NCBI GenBank assembly: GCA_030430075.1
Contig: JAUIGN010000008.1
Coordinates: 1 to 64,000, forward strand
DNA from: a bacterium
Lineage (GTDB): Bacteria; Planctomycetota; Planctomycetia; Pirellulales; Pirellulaceae
Length of the DNA stretch: 64,000 nucleotides
Direction: 5' to 3'
Part shown: positions 43,730-52,005 of the stretch, one piece after another
How positions within the stretch are numbered: the first letter of the stretch is position 1
Layout: the number at the start of each line of letters is the position of its first letter
Made by a program: the position numbers and the translations under genes
Notes under the pieces: generated by a model
The model's database searches: none
What the model was told of the DNA's origin: nothing
What the model saw: the letters and a program-made list of their open reading frames with translations, nothing else

Positions 43730-44938
43730 ATGCAAAAGTCAACGACCTTGCCTCCCGCACCAAAAAAAACTCGTGGCGAATCGACCCTAGCCGTTCACGC
43801 GGGTGAAGATCGCCAGAAGCTGGGGGATTCGATAACCGACCCGATTATTTGCGCGGCCACGTTTACATTCGAGAGCACGCAAGCGGTTGTCGATTTCATC
43901 GAACAGAAGCAGCCGCGCGAAGAGTACGGGCGGTACGGCAACCCGGGTGAGAAAGTCATCGAGCGGAAGTTGGCCGAACTGGAGAATGGCGAACAGGCGC
44001 TCCTTTATTCTAGCGGCATGGCTGCAATCGTCGGGCTCTTCATGAGCAAACTCAATGCGGGCGACGAAGTGGTCTTTTTCGACGAGTGCTACCATCGCAG
44101 CCGGGAGTTCTGCAAGAAGCACCTGTCGCGGTTTGGCGTCACGACACGGCAAGTCAAGACGGGCGACTACGCCGCCATGGAAGCGGCCGTCAACGACCAC
44201 ACCAAACTTCTCGTCAGCGAATCGCCGACCAACCCGCACCTGAGTATCGTCGATCTCGACCGGTTTGCTGAGATTGGACGGCGAACCGGGGTCGAAACGC
44301 TGATCGATGCCACGCTGGCCACGCCCTTCAATGTGCGACCGCTGGATCACGGAGTTGACTATGTCCTCCATTCGGCCACCAAGTACCTGGCCGGCCACAA
44401 CGATGTGCTGGCAGGTGCCCTGATCGGCGACAACGAAAAGCTCGAACCCGTACGGGCACTGCGCGGCGTGATGGGGGCGGTCAATTCGCCCCACAATATC
44501 TACCTGCTGGAACGCGGCTTGAAGACGTTCGGGATTCGCATGCAGCGACAGAACGAGAACGGCCAGGCGGTGGCGGAGTTCCTCGACGGGCATTCGCGGA
44601 TCGAACGCGTCTACTATCCCGGGCTCGAGTCGCATCCGTACCATCAGGTTGCCAAGGAAACCATGCGTGGGTTCGGCGGGTTGGTGACGTTCCTGGTCAA
44701 AGATGCCGATTGGCGGGAAACCGGCAAGATTGTCGATTCCGTGAAGATCCCACGGATCGCGCCCAGCCTGGGAGGCGTCGAGTCGTTAATTGAGCAGCCG
44801 CTGGTGATGAGCTACTACGAATGCACTCCGGAAGAGCGGCGGCAGTTCGGTATCCCCGATAACATGATCCGCATGTCTTGCGGCATCGAGGATAAAGAAG
44901 ATCTCATCGAAGATCTCCAGCAGGCGTTGGACGCATGA
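43730..44938 (+). CDS. PLP-dependent transsulfuration enzyme (cystathionine gamma-synthase-like)
   Basis: The 402-residue protein is a Cys/Met-metabolism PLP enzyme. The PLP lysine is Lys218 in LHSATKYLAGHND, and other family blocks are ATFTFEST, YGRYGNPGEKVIERKLAELENGEQAL, YSSGMAAI, VVFFDECYHRSREF, SESPTNPH and PSLGGVESLIEQP. The N-terminus (RGESTLAVHAGE) and the YHR block resemble cystathionine gamma-synthases of plants and many bacteria. It would join an activated homoserine and cysteine in methionine synthesis, or act on related thiols. GGAG lies ten bases upstream of the ATG, and the next gene overlaps by four bases. Confidence 0.88.
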   Translation: MQKSTTLPPAPKKTRGESTLAVHAGEDRQKLGDSITDPIICAATFTFESTQAVVDFIEQKQPREEYGRYGNPGEKVIERKLAELENGEQALLYSSGMAAIVGLFMSKLNAGDEVVFFDECYHRSREFCKKHLSRFGVTTRQVKTGDYAAMEAAVNDHTKLLVSESPTNPHLSIVDLDRFAEIGRRTGVETLIDATLATPFNVRPLDHGVDYVLHSATKYLAGHNDVLAGALIGDNEKLEPVRALRGVMGAVNSPHNIYLLERGLKTFGIRMQRQNENGQAVAEFLDGHSRIERVYYPGLESHPYHQVAKETMRGFGGLVTFLVKDADWRETGKIVDSVKIPRIAPSLGGVESLIEQPLVMSYYECTPEERRQFGIPDNMIRMSCGIEDKEDLIEDLQQALDA

Positions 44939-46077
44939 AGTTTCGCACCCGTTCGATTCACGTCGGCAACCCGTGCGATCCGGCAACCGGTGCCGTCGTC
45001 CCGCCGATTCACGTCGCCTCGACCTACGTACAGCATGCGGCTGGCGAGTGGCGGGAGTTCGACTATGGCCGCAGTGGCAATCCGACCCGCAAGGCACTCG
45101 AACAAACCATCGCCTCGCTGGAGAATGGAAGGCACGCGTTGGCCTTCGCCACCGGAATGGCCGCCACGCATTGCGTGACCATGTTATTGCAGCAGGGCGA
45201 TCACCTGGTGGCCGGCGCTGATATTTACGGCGGAACGTACCGGCTGCTCCACAAAATCCTCAACCGATCTGGGGTTCACGTGACCCTGGCGAACAGCCGG
45301 GACCCGGAGGAACTGGAGCAGGCGCTCCGACCGGAAACCAGGCTCGTCTGGCTGGAGTCGCCCGGCAATCCGCTCATGTCGATCACGGACCTCGCGGCTT
45401 GCGTCGACGTTGCCAAGCGGCATGGCGTCATGACGGCTGTCGACAACACGTTCGCCACACCTGTGCTGACTCGGCCGTTGGACCTGGGGGTCGACATCGT
45501 CATGCACTCGGCCACCAAGTACCTGGGCGGTCACTCCGATGTGCTTGGCGGCGTGCTGGTTGTCAATCAGGACGACCTCTACGACCGGCTTTACTTCGCG
45601 CAGAATGCGACCGGCGCGGTGCTCGGACCGTTCGACGCGTTTCTGGTCGCCCGTGGTCTGAAGACGCTTGCCATCCGCGTCCTCGAACAGTGCCGGTCCG
45701 CCGCTAAGGTCGCCGAGTTCCTCGCCGCCGACCGGCGGGTGACGCGGGTTCTCTATCCCGGTCTGCCGACACACCCGGGACACGAGATCGCGGCTCGGCA
45801 GATGGACGGCGGGTTCGGCGCCATGCTCAGCTTCGAGGTTGCCGGAGATTTCGAGAAAGCGAAACGCGTTGTCCAGGCGACCGAGTTGTTTCAACTGGCC
45901 GTGAGCCTGGGGGCCGTCGAGTCGTTGATAGAACAGCCGGCCTCCATGTCCCACGCCAGCTACGATGCGGCAGATCGACAACGCCACGGCATTGGAGACG
46001 GCCTGATTCGTATTTCTGTCGGGTTGGAAGATGTCGACGATCTGATTCGTGACCTGGATCAGGCACTCGACGCGTGA
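44935..46077 (+). CDS. PLP-dependent transsulfuration enzyme (cystathionine gamma-synthase/lyase-like)
   Basis: The 380-residue protein is a second member of the same family, with Lys195 in MHSATKYLGGHSD. Further blocks are VVPPIHVASTYVQ, FDYGRSGNPTRKALEQTIASLENG, FATGMAATH, YGGTYRLLHKIL, ESPGNPLM, VDNTFATPVLTRPL and VSLGAVESLIEQPASMSHASY. The pattern fits MetB or cystathionine beta/gamma-lyases, which cannot be separated by eye. Its ATG overlaps the previous stop (ATGA), so the two are translated together and probably do successive or opposite steps of transsulfuration. Confidence 0.88.
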   Translation: MKFRTRSIHVGNPCDPATGAVVPPIHVASTYVQHAAGEWREFDYGRSGNPTRKALEQTIASLENGRHALAFATGMAATHCVTMLLQQGDHLVAGADIYGGTYRLLHKILNRSGVHVTLANSRDPEELEQALRPETRLVWLESPGNPLMSITDLAACVDVAKRHGVMTAVDNTFATPVLTRPLDLGVDIVMHSATKYLGGHSDVLGGVLVVNQDDLYDRLYFAQNATGAVLGPFDAFLVARGLKTLAIRVLEQCRSAAKVAEFLAADRRVTRVLYPGLPTHPGHEIAARQMDGGFGAMLSFEVAGDFEKAKRVVQATELFQLAVSLGAVESLIEQPASMSHASYDAADRQRHGIGDGLIRISVGLEDVDDLIRDLDQALDA

Positions 46078-46137
46078 GTGGCGATGCCGGTCCAGGCGGC
46101 GACGAGTCCGCCGCCCGATCCTCCCGCAGATAACGCA

Positions 46138-46171
46138 AACAGCAGGGCGCCCGCGGGGATGCCCTGCTGTT
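46138..46171 (+). terminator. Hairpin terminator after the transsulfuration operon
   Basis: AACAGCAGGGC pairs with GCCCTGCTGTT over 11 bases around GCCCGCGGGGAT. It lies 60 bases after the stop. The T-run is poor (TTGCTGATT), so efficiency is uncertain. Confidence 0.6.
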
Positions 46172-46332
46172 GCTGATTCGGTGTGACCCTGTCGCAACAA
46201 CGGACCTGCCTGGTCGGCCGGTTCCTCGTTGCGGAAGATCAGATGGTTACGTCAGGACTGGCGGCAGCGCCGCGCGGTTGGCTGTGGTCGCCCGGTGGCG
46301 GCTACGTTCCGGGCCGCACCCATCCATCGTTG

Positions 46333-47382
46333 CTAGTTGGCACGCAGCGGGTTGCTGGGCACCCGGCTCTCGCGCCGGTCCGCAGAGACGGTTCGGACAG
46401 GTGCCGGAGCCTGGGTTCGAGATCGCTCCACGCGAGCTGCACTCTGAAGTGGCGCGGCAACGGTCACGACCAAGGGGCGCGGTTCCAGCTGGACAACCGG
46501 CGCGGCCGGAGTTGGCTGGGATGGACGTTGCGTGACATGGCGCCGCGGCACAGGACGCCGGGTCACCGGTTGGTGAATGACCTGGCGATGCGTCGGACGC
46601 CGTTCGGTGCGGCGAGCTGCATCGGTCGCAGGAACGGGAGGCGCTTGCAATTCGTCTTCGACAAACGGATTCGGAGGAACGACCGGCAAACCGACCTTCG
46701 ACGATGACCCGCCGCAGCCGCAGCCTTTCGAGACGCAGCCCGCCTTCGACTTGCCACCCTTGCCGCACGTGTCGCAGGCGAACAGCCGCGCGGCCGCATG
46801 GCCAACGGAACTTGTCAGGTGATGAACTCCGTCCAAGACGGCGGGAATCACCGGAATGCAGCACGTCGAGCAACCGCCTTTCGAGCAATGGCTCTTCGAG
46901 TGGTAGGCCGGCTTCTGGAAGATCCCGTGTCCCTTTTGCGCGACATGGTGCCCCTTCTGAGCGACGGCATGCCCCTTCTGCACCACGGCGTGCGTTTTCT
47001 GGACGACACCGTGCGACTTCTGTGCGATCCCGTGCGACTTCTGCACGATTCCGTGCTTTTGGTAGACACCGTGCCCCTTCTGAACGATCCCGTGACCCTT
47101 CTGGATGACACCGTGTCCCTTCTGAACGATCCCATGTCCCTTCTGAACGCTGCCGCATCCGCAACTTGCTTTCTGCACACTGCCGCATCCGCAACTCGAC
47201 TTCTGGATGCTCCCGCAGCCACACGCGGGCCGGTAGACCGTGTGCACGCGCTTTTGGACTGCACCGCAACCACACGAGGACGACTTTTGGACCACTCCTT
47301 TCTGGAAATGACCAGCAAACGCGCCCGTGTGCATCATGGTCAAGGCAAGGATGGAGATTGGCACCAAATGCTGCAGTTTCAT
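46333..47382 (-). CDS. Exported (V/I)QKGHG-repeat, Cys-rich envelope protein
   Basis: The 349-residue protein has a signal peptide (MKLQHLVPISILALTMMHTGAFA). Residues 27-160 hold more than a dozen QK repeats: first SCGCG(A/S)(V/I)QK units (four), then (V/I)QKGHG, QKSHG and QKGHA units. A Cys/Pro block follows (CSKGGCSTCCIPVIPAVLDG, about 166-185), then ACDTCGKGGKSKAGCVSKGCGCGG, and an Arg/Thr/Pro-rich tail. His and Cys are spaced to bind metal or form disulfides. I know no named family. It is divergent from the DUF6666-like gene, which shares the GIFQK...GGC.xCC.P.IP block. It is probably a cell-wall or outer-layer protein. Confidence 0.75.
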   Translation of the reverse strand: MKLQHLVPISILALTMMHTGAFAGHFQKGVVQKSSSCGCGAVQKRVHTVYRPACGCGSIQKSSCGCGSVQKASCGCGSVQKGHGIVQKGHGVIQKGHGIVQKGHGVYQKHGIVQKSHGIAQKSHGVVQKTHAVVQKGHAVAQKGHHVAQKGHGIFQKPAYHSKSHCSKGGCSTCCIPVIPAVLDGVHHLTSSVGHAAARLFACDTCGKGGKSKAGCVSKGCGCGGSSSKVGLPVVPPNPFVEDELQAPPVPATDAARRTERRPTHRQVIHQPVTRRPVPRRHVTQRPSQPTPAAPVVQLEPRPLVVTVAAPLQSAARVERSRTQAPAPVRTVSADRRESRVPSNPLRAN

Positions 47383-47754
47383 GACGGTTCTCCGCGATTG
47401 GTTTCGATTTCAGCAGCTGCGGAAGCCACGTTGCCGCGCCGCGTGCCGGGATGAGTTCTGTTTCCGGTATCCCTCATCGAACCAGTGCCATGCTTACGAC
47501 CAGAACTTTCGTTTCCAGGCGCAAAGTCGGCCTAACAGCATCATTCGCTGCAATCGTAATTGGTGCACCATCTTCTCCAGTCTTCCAGACTTGGTGCAGG
47601 TTTGCGGGATATGTCGAATCGACTGGGGCCCGGCACGCCACGCGTGCCGGTACCGGGCGGCATGCAGTGGGCCAAATCCTCCTGGCATGAATCTATTCTC
47701 CGTTCATCTGTGAAGTTAGGAGGATTGCGTTGTGGTTAGCGATTGTGCCGATTA

Positions 47755-47770
47755 TTCGGATTATTCCGAA
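47755..47770. promoter_or_regulatory. Inverted repeat in the divergent intergenic region
   Basis: TTCGGA-TTAT-TCCGAA lies in the 480-base gap between the two divergent envelope genes, about 95 bases before the right-hand ATG. It may be an operator. The rest of 47383-47862 shows no gene; GAGG at 47851 is the likely ribosome binding site. Confidence 0.4.
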
Positions 47771-47862
47771 AGTTCCGATTGCCGGGTGCCCGATATGAAA
47801 CGCTGACTGGGATGTTTCTGGATCAAGGTCGGTCGTGTGACCGTTAATTTGAGGATTCTGTC

Positions 47863-49221
47863 ATGAAATCAATGCCGCGACGCCATCTGCAGACCATTTG
47901 TTGCGGTCTTTTTGCCATCCTGTTGAGCGGTTCGCAGACGGTCCTGGGTCAACAGGGGTACTCGAATCCGCTCCGCCAGCCCGCTGTCCAGCCGACGACG
48001 CGTGACGTTTCGCGTTCGCCGCGGGGCGAGGCCGAAGAGGCGGAGGTGGCCGAAGCTGCACCGGCAGCCACTGCGGCGAGCGTCGAGCCGTCCGCGCCTG
48101 CCCAGGCACCGAGGAGCATCGCCACGGCAATCGAGACATCGCCCGTCCGCCAGGTCGCCTACCAGGAACCGGCCGTCGCGGCGCCGTATGTGGCAGGGCC
48201 CGGCGATCCCCATATTCAAGGCGAGATTGTTCAGGGCGAGATTATTCAGGGCGAGATTATTCAGGGCGAGATTATGGCGCCGCATGTGCAGCACGATGGT
48301 CTCATGTATTCGGACGGCATCTTTCAAAAGGGTGGTAAGGGCGACTGTGGTTCCTGTCATGGTGGCGGATGTTTTCAATGCTGCCTTCCCTGTATCCCGC
48401 TTACGCTGGACAACGTCGAGTTCTTTGGGGGGACCCAAGGTTTTTCGGGACCGGCCAACCGTGGCGGCACGGGCAGCTTCGGGTTCCACCAGGGCTTCAA
48501 TATCGGCATGCCGGTTCCTTGCACCAACGAGTGCGTCGGTGTGCAATTCGGATTGCGTGCCACGCAAAGCAACCTTTCCGGCGCCGGCTTTCCTCAGGAC
48601 GGCGCGGGGAATACGCTCTTCACCGACTCGACCCGCACGCAGACGTTCATGACATTGGGTCTGTTCCGCCGCGTCGATTGGGGCTTACAGGGCGGGGTTG
48701 CCGCCGACTACCTCGCCGACAACTGGTATGCCGACGTGAACATTTCCCAGATCCGCGGTGAAGCCAGCTACGTGTTTCCCTGCACCCACGAGCTGGGCTT
48801 CATGTTCTCGACGGCCTCCGATGAAGACATTCAGGTCTCGACGTTCAACGGCGGCGGACCGCTGACCGAGATTTGGGAGGGCACCAAGCAGTACGCCTTC
48901 TTCTACCGCCATCGTCCCGCTTATGCCGAAGGTGCCGAAGCGCGCATCTTCGCCGGCTGGTCTGGAGACGACGACGGCATCATCGGTGCCGACATTCGCT
49001 TGCCACTCTATGACAGCCTCGCTTTGGAGATTGGGGCGAGCTATCTGATTCCCGAGCAAGCCACCAACGGTGCACCGGGTGGAGCGTTTGAAGAAGAGTC
49101 CTGGAACCTGGCCTGTTCGCTGGTCTGGTACCCCGGATGCCGTTCGGCATTCGGCGGTGATTACTTCCGCCCCTTGTTGAACGTGGCAGACAACGGTTCG
49201 TTCCGAGTCGGCCGCCGCTAG
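47863..49221 (+). CDS. DUF6666-like envelope beta-protein with QGEI repeats and Cys/Pro motif
   Basis: The 452-residue protein has a signal peptide (LQTICCGLFAILLSGSQTVLG), an Ala/Glu/Pro-rich linker, and four to five IQGEI(V/I) repeats at 118-138, encoded by a 15-base tandem repeat (about 48214-48276). Then come GIFQKGGKGDCGSCHGGGC and FQCCLPCIPLTLDNVEFFGG (153-190), and a long beta-rich domain (FGFHQGFNIGMPVP, LFRRVDWGLQGGVAADYL, LALEIGASYLIP) like a planctomycete outer-layer barrel. The Cys/Pro block also occurs in the divergent neighbour. Its TAG overlaps the stop of the convergent arginine gene in a shared CTAG. Confidence 0.8.
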   Translation: MKSMPRRHLQTICCGLFAILLSGSQTVLGQQGYSNPLRQPAVQPTTRDVSRSPRGEAEEAEVAEAAPAATAASVEPSAPAQAPRSIATAIETSPVRQVAYQEPAVAAPYVAGPGDPHIQGEIVQGEIIQGEIIQGEIMAPHVQHDGLMYSDGIFQKGGKGDCGSCHGGGCFQCCLPCIPLTLDNVEFFGGTQGFSGPANRGGTGSFGFHQGFNIGMPVPCTNECVGVQFGLRATQSNLSGAGFPQDGAGNTLFTDSTRTQTFMTLGLFRRVDWGLQGGVAADYLADNWYADVNISQIRGEASYVFPCTHELGFMFSTASDEDIQVSTFNGGGPLTEIWEGTKQYAFFYRHRPAYAEGAEARIFAGWSGDDDGIIGADIRLPLYDSLALEIGASYLIPEQATNGAPGGAFEEESWNLACSLVWYPGCRSAFGGDYFRPLLNVADNGSFRVGRR

Positions 49222-50126
49222 TCCAGCGGCCGTTCCGGGGACGGCCGCTTGGCATTGCCGGTCTTCCGGGATGCAGTGTCTTGGGTGCACGCGTCTTGAT
49301 CCGCTTTCCAGCCGGCAGCCTCTTCGCCGTCAAGCCGCAGCGTCAGACACTTGGCGCTGCCGCCCGCCTTGACGAATTCGCTCAGCGGAGTCGCCATAGG
49401 CTCGAAGCCATGGTCCGATAACTGGCGATGAAAAGTCGGGCAACCGCTGTTGGTAATGACGGTCTTGCCGACCACAACGGCGTTGCAGGCGAAAGCGCGG
49501 GCTTCCCTGGCGGAGACCTCAATCAGCGTCTCCACGCCGGCTTGCAAAACCTGTTGGCCGTAGTGGTCGAATGCGGCCGGAAAATACGCGGCAATGCCGG
49601 GTGCCAGGGGGCAGAAGCAGGTGTCCAGGTGGTAGTAGTACGGATCGACCAACTCCAACGCCAAGGCGCGGCAGGCGATGATCTCTGCCACGCGCTGGTG
49701 GCTTTGCATTTCGCTTCGCAGCCGGTAGCCGGCATAGAGCGTGTCGCCACAAAACAGGGCGTCGCCGGCTCCCTCGAAGTACATGCTGGGCGGCAGGTCG
49801 CGCACGGTAAACTCCCGTTCACCGAACCACGACCCGTTATGGGCATGTTCGCCTTGCCGCTGCGGAAAGCGGAACCGGGATAGAATCACCAGGCGGCCAT
49901 AAACCATGCCGGCATTTGCAGTGAACACCATGTCGGGTAACCCGGGAACCGGTGTTTGCAACGAGATCCTGGCGCCGCATCCCACCAGAATCCCGTGCAG
50001 CGTTTCCCATTGTTGCATTGCCAGCAGCTGGTCCGGTTGCCGCGCGCGACTCATCCACGGGTTGATTTCGTACTGCACGCCATAGTAGGTCGGCGGGCAC
50101 ATCAAGATGTGAGGCTGTTTCGTCAT
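49218..50126 (-). CDS. Amidinotransferase-fold arginine hydrolase (ArgZ/AgrE N-domain or DDAH-like)
   Basis: The 302-residue protein has the guanidine-hydrolase fold: GLPDMVFTANAGMVYG with Asn71, MYFEGAGDAL, YYYHLDTCFCPL with His166 and AGGSAKCLTLRL with nucleophile Cys260. Known families with this set are dimethylarginine hydrolases, arginine deiminases and the cyanobacterial arginine dihydrolase ArgZ/AgrE, in which a similarly placed Asn directs full hydrolysis to ornithine. Its start overlaps the stop of the LOR/SDH gene by four bases (ATGA). ArgZ/AgrE fuse these two domains, so arginine to ornithine is the likely reaction. The last 30 residues are a polar tail. Confidence 0.85.
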   Translation of the reverse strand: MTKQPHILMCPPTYYGVQYEINPWMSRARQPDQLLAMQQWETLHGILVGCGARISLQTPVPGLPDMVFTANAGMVYGRLVILSRFRFPQRQGEHAHNGSWFGEREFTVRDLPPSMYFEGAGDALFCGDTLYAGYRLRSEMQSHQRVAEIIACRALALELVDPYYYHLDTCFCPLAPGIAAYFPAAFDHYGQQVLQAGVETLIEVSAREARAFACNAVVVGKTVITNSGCPTFHRQLSDHGFEPMATPLSEFVKAGGSAKCLTLRLDGEEAAGWKADQDACTQDTASRKTGNAKRPSPERPLD

Positions 50127-51376
50127 GCGACCACTTCGCTCAGATCCGCTACGAGCCCGCGCAGAAACGGTTCGACGTCTGTCACCAGGCCGACCGTTTG
50201 GAACGATCCGCGGTCGCTTAGCTTAATGACTGTCGATGGGTTGATGTCGACGCAGACGACACCGACCGAAGCAGGTAGCAGGTTGCCGACCGCAATCGAG
50301 TGCAACGTGGTGGCGATCATCAGGCAAAATGAAACCCCGTGAATGCGTTTACGCATTTCCCGCTGGGCTTCCAAGGCATCGGTGATGACTTCCGGCAACG
50401 GGCCGTCGTCACGAATACTGCCGGCCAGGAGGAAGTCGACATCGTGCTGGATGCACTCGAACATGATCCCCTTGGTCAATTCCCCGCAAGCGACGGCCTC
50501 CCGGATACCGCCCAAGCGCCGCATCCGATTGATGGCCCGCAGATGATGTTCGTGTCCCGCCTCGACAATGTCGCCGCTTTCCAGCTTGACGCCCAGGCTT
50601 GTGCCGAAGAGGGCATGTTCGATGTCGTGGGCTGCCAGCGCGTTGCCCGCGAACAAGTGTTGCACGTAACCGCCCCGAATCAGCTTGCACAGATGTTCGC
50701 CGCTGCCGGTATGAACGACGGCCGGACCGGCCACAACGAGCACCTTTTCGCGCTGGCGGCGACAACGGGCCATTTCGAGTGCCACCTGGGCCGTGGCGAT
50801 GCCTTTGGGCTTCTCGGTCGAAACCTGGCTGTTCATAAACTCGAAACCGCGGGCTTGCAGGTGCCGCGACTGGGGATGGACGCGAACTCCCGCGTGGCCG
50901 ACAACGAAGTGCTGGCCGGCCCGGACGTCGCTCATCGGCACACAGACGGCCCGGCCTTGGGCGAGGTCCACCGCCACGCCGCAGTCCATCTCTTGCTCCC
51001 CGACTTCGGTCCATTGCCCGTCGAGCCGTACTTCGGTCCGTTGATTCGTCGTGCTGTAGAATCCCTCTGGAAATGCGCCGTCCTTGTCCGCCTCGACAAA
51101 CCGGCAATTACCCGTTGCAACCGAGGTCGCCCCGTGATCGGCAATCGTTGCCAGAATGGAATCCAAAACCTCCTGACTGGCCGCCGAGACTTCAATCGAG
51201 GCATGGCTCGGGTCCTTACGCGTCTGGCCGATGCTGACCTGCACGATGCGAAAACTGCCGCCGCTGCTTGTGATGCAGTCAAGGATTTTCGGCAAGATCA
51301 GGCTGTCGATGATGTGACCGCGTACCTCCACCGTCTCATGGAATTCACCAGGCGTACCAACCGGCTGGGCAGTCAT
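50123..51376 (-). CDS. LOR/SDH (TIGR00300-type) ornithine cyclodeaminase-like protein
   Basis: The 417-residue protein matches the TIGR00300/LOR-SDH bifunctional-enzyme domain found in archaeal ornithine cyclodeaminase and at the C-terminus of AgrE. Blocks are EVRGHIIDSLILPKILD, FRIVQVSIGQTRKDPS, YSTTNQRTEVRLDGQWTEV, VLVVAGPAVVHTGSGEHL, VQHLFAGNALAAHDIEHALFGTSLG and FLLAGSIRDDGPLPEVITD. It would turn ornithine into proline and ammonia with NAD as cofactor. It is the first gene of a two-gene operon; the second gene overlaps it and probably makes the ornithine. Confidence 0.88.
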   Translation of the reverse strand: MTAQPVGTPGEFHETVEVRGHIIDSLILPKILDCITSSGGSFRIVQVSIGQTRKDPSHASIEVSAASQEVLDSILATIADHGATSVATGNCRFVEADKDGAFPEGFYSTTNQRTEVRLDGQWTEVGEQEMDCGVAVDLAQGRAVCVPMSDVRAGQHFVVGHAGVRVHPQSRHLQARGFEFMNSQVSTEKPKGIATAQVALEMARCRRQREKVLVVAGPAVVHTGSGEHLCKLIRGGYVQHLFAGNALAAHDIEHALFGTSLGVKLESGDIVEAGHEHHLRAINRMRRLGGIREAVACGELTKGIMFECIQHDVDFLLAGSIRDDGPLPEVITDALEAQREMRKRIHGVSFCLMIATTLHSIAVGNLLPASVGVVCVDINPSTVIKLSDRGSFQTVGLVTDVEPFLRGLVADLSEVVA

Positions 51377-52005
51377 GCGTTGCTCCGTTGATTCTCACAT
51401 GGGGCGAATTTCGATTGTCTTGACTCAACATCCAACAACCAATGAGCGCGTGCCGATGGTTGGGTGCTGCCCGCTCCGCCGTGGCGCGATCATCTCCACA
51501 CCGGCGCATCAATCACATCGGGGTAGGACATCCATGACTTCCTGCCCGCCACGGCCGGTGCCGGGCAGAGCTTTCCGGATCCCACGGCGCGGCGCCAGGA
51601 GCGCCGCGTGGAATGCGGCAGGAGATCTGGACCGGCTCCTTGCCTGCCGCGATGACAGTACGCGTCGTGCCGCGTTGGCGCCGAGTCCGACCTCCAGCAT
51701 TTTATACGCTGCGGCACGCCGGATCGCCTTTCCGCAACCCGATGAATACCCCCAAGCAAGCGGCAAATCGCAACACGGTGCGGGGACCGCCGACGCACGA
51801 CGTAGCCGGTTTGCCGCGAATTGCGATCCTAACCCCAGTTGCTCAAACGACTTTCCAGGCCTGGAGAGAACGGGTATACTGAGCCGTCCGAGTAATTGAC
51901 GCCAATCATCCCCCCCCAAAGGCCTGATGATGCGGTTCGACGTGGGCTCTTCCCGCGACACTGCACAACGGGCCGCGACACTGCAGAACGGGCGAAGCCA
52001 AACCG
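51377..52005. other. Intergenic region with a 19-bp direct repeat
   Basis: These ~630 bases separate two divergent genes. CGCGACACTGCA(C/G)AACGGG occurs twice, at 51954-51972 and 51974-51992, directly before the next start. ORFs on either strand here have no family segments; the large minus ORF (51509-52870) is the shadow of the Arg-rich gene. Confidence 0.5.

Noticed and set aside
46247..47275. 342-codon ORF in another frame of the QKGHG gene
   Set aside because: The 46333-47382 frame has a signal peptide and regular repeats; this one is its frame-shifted shadow.
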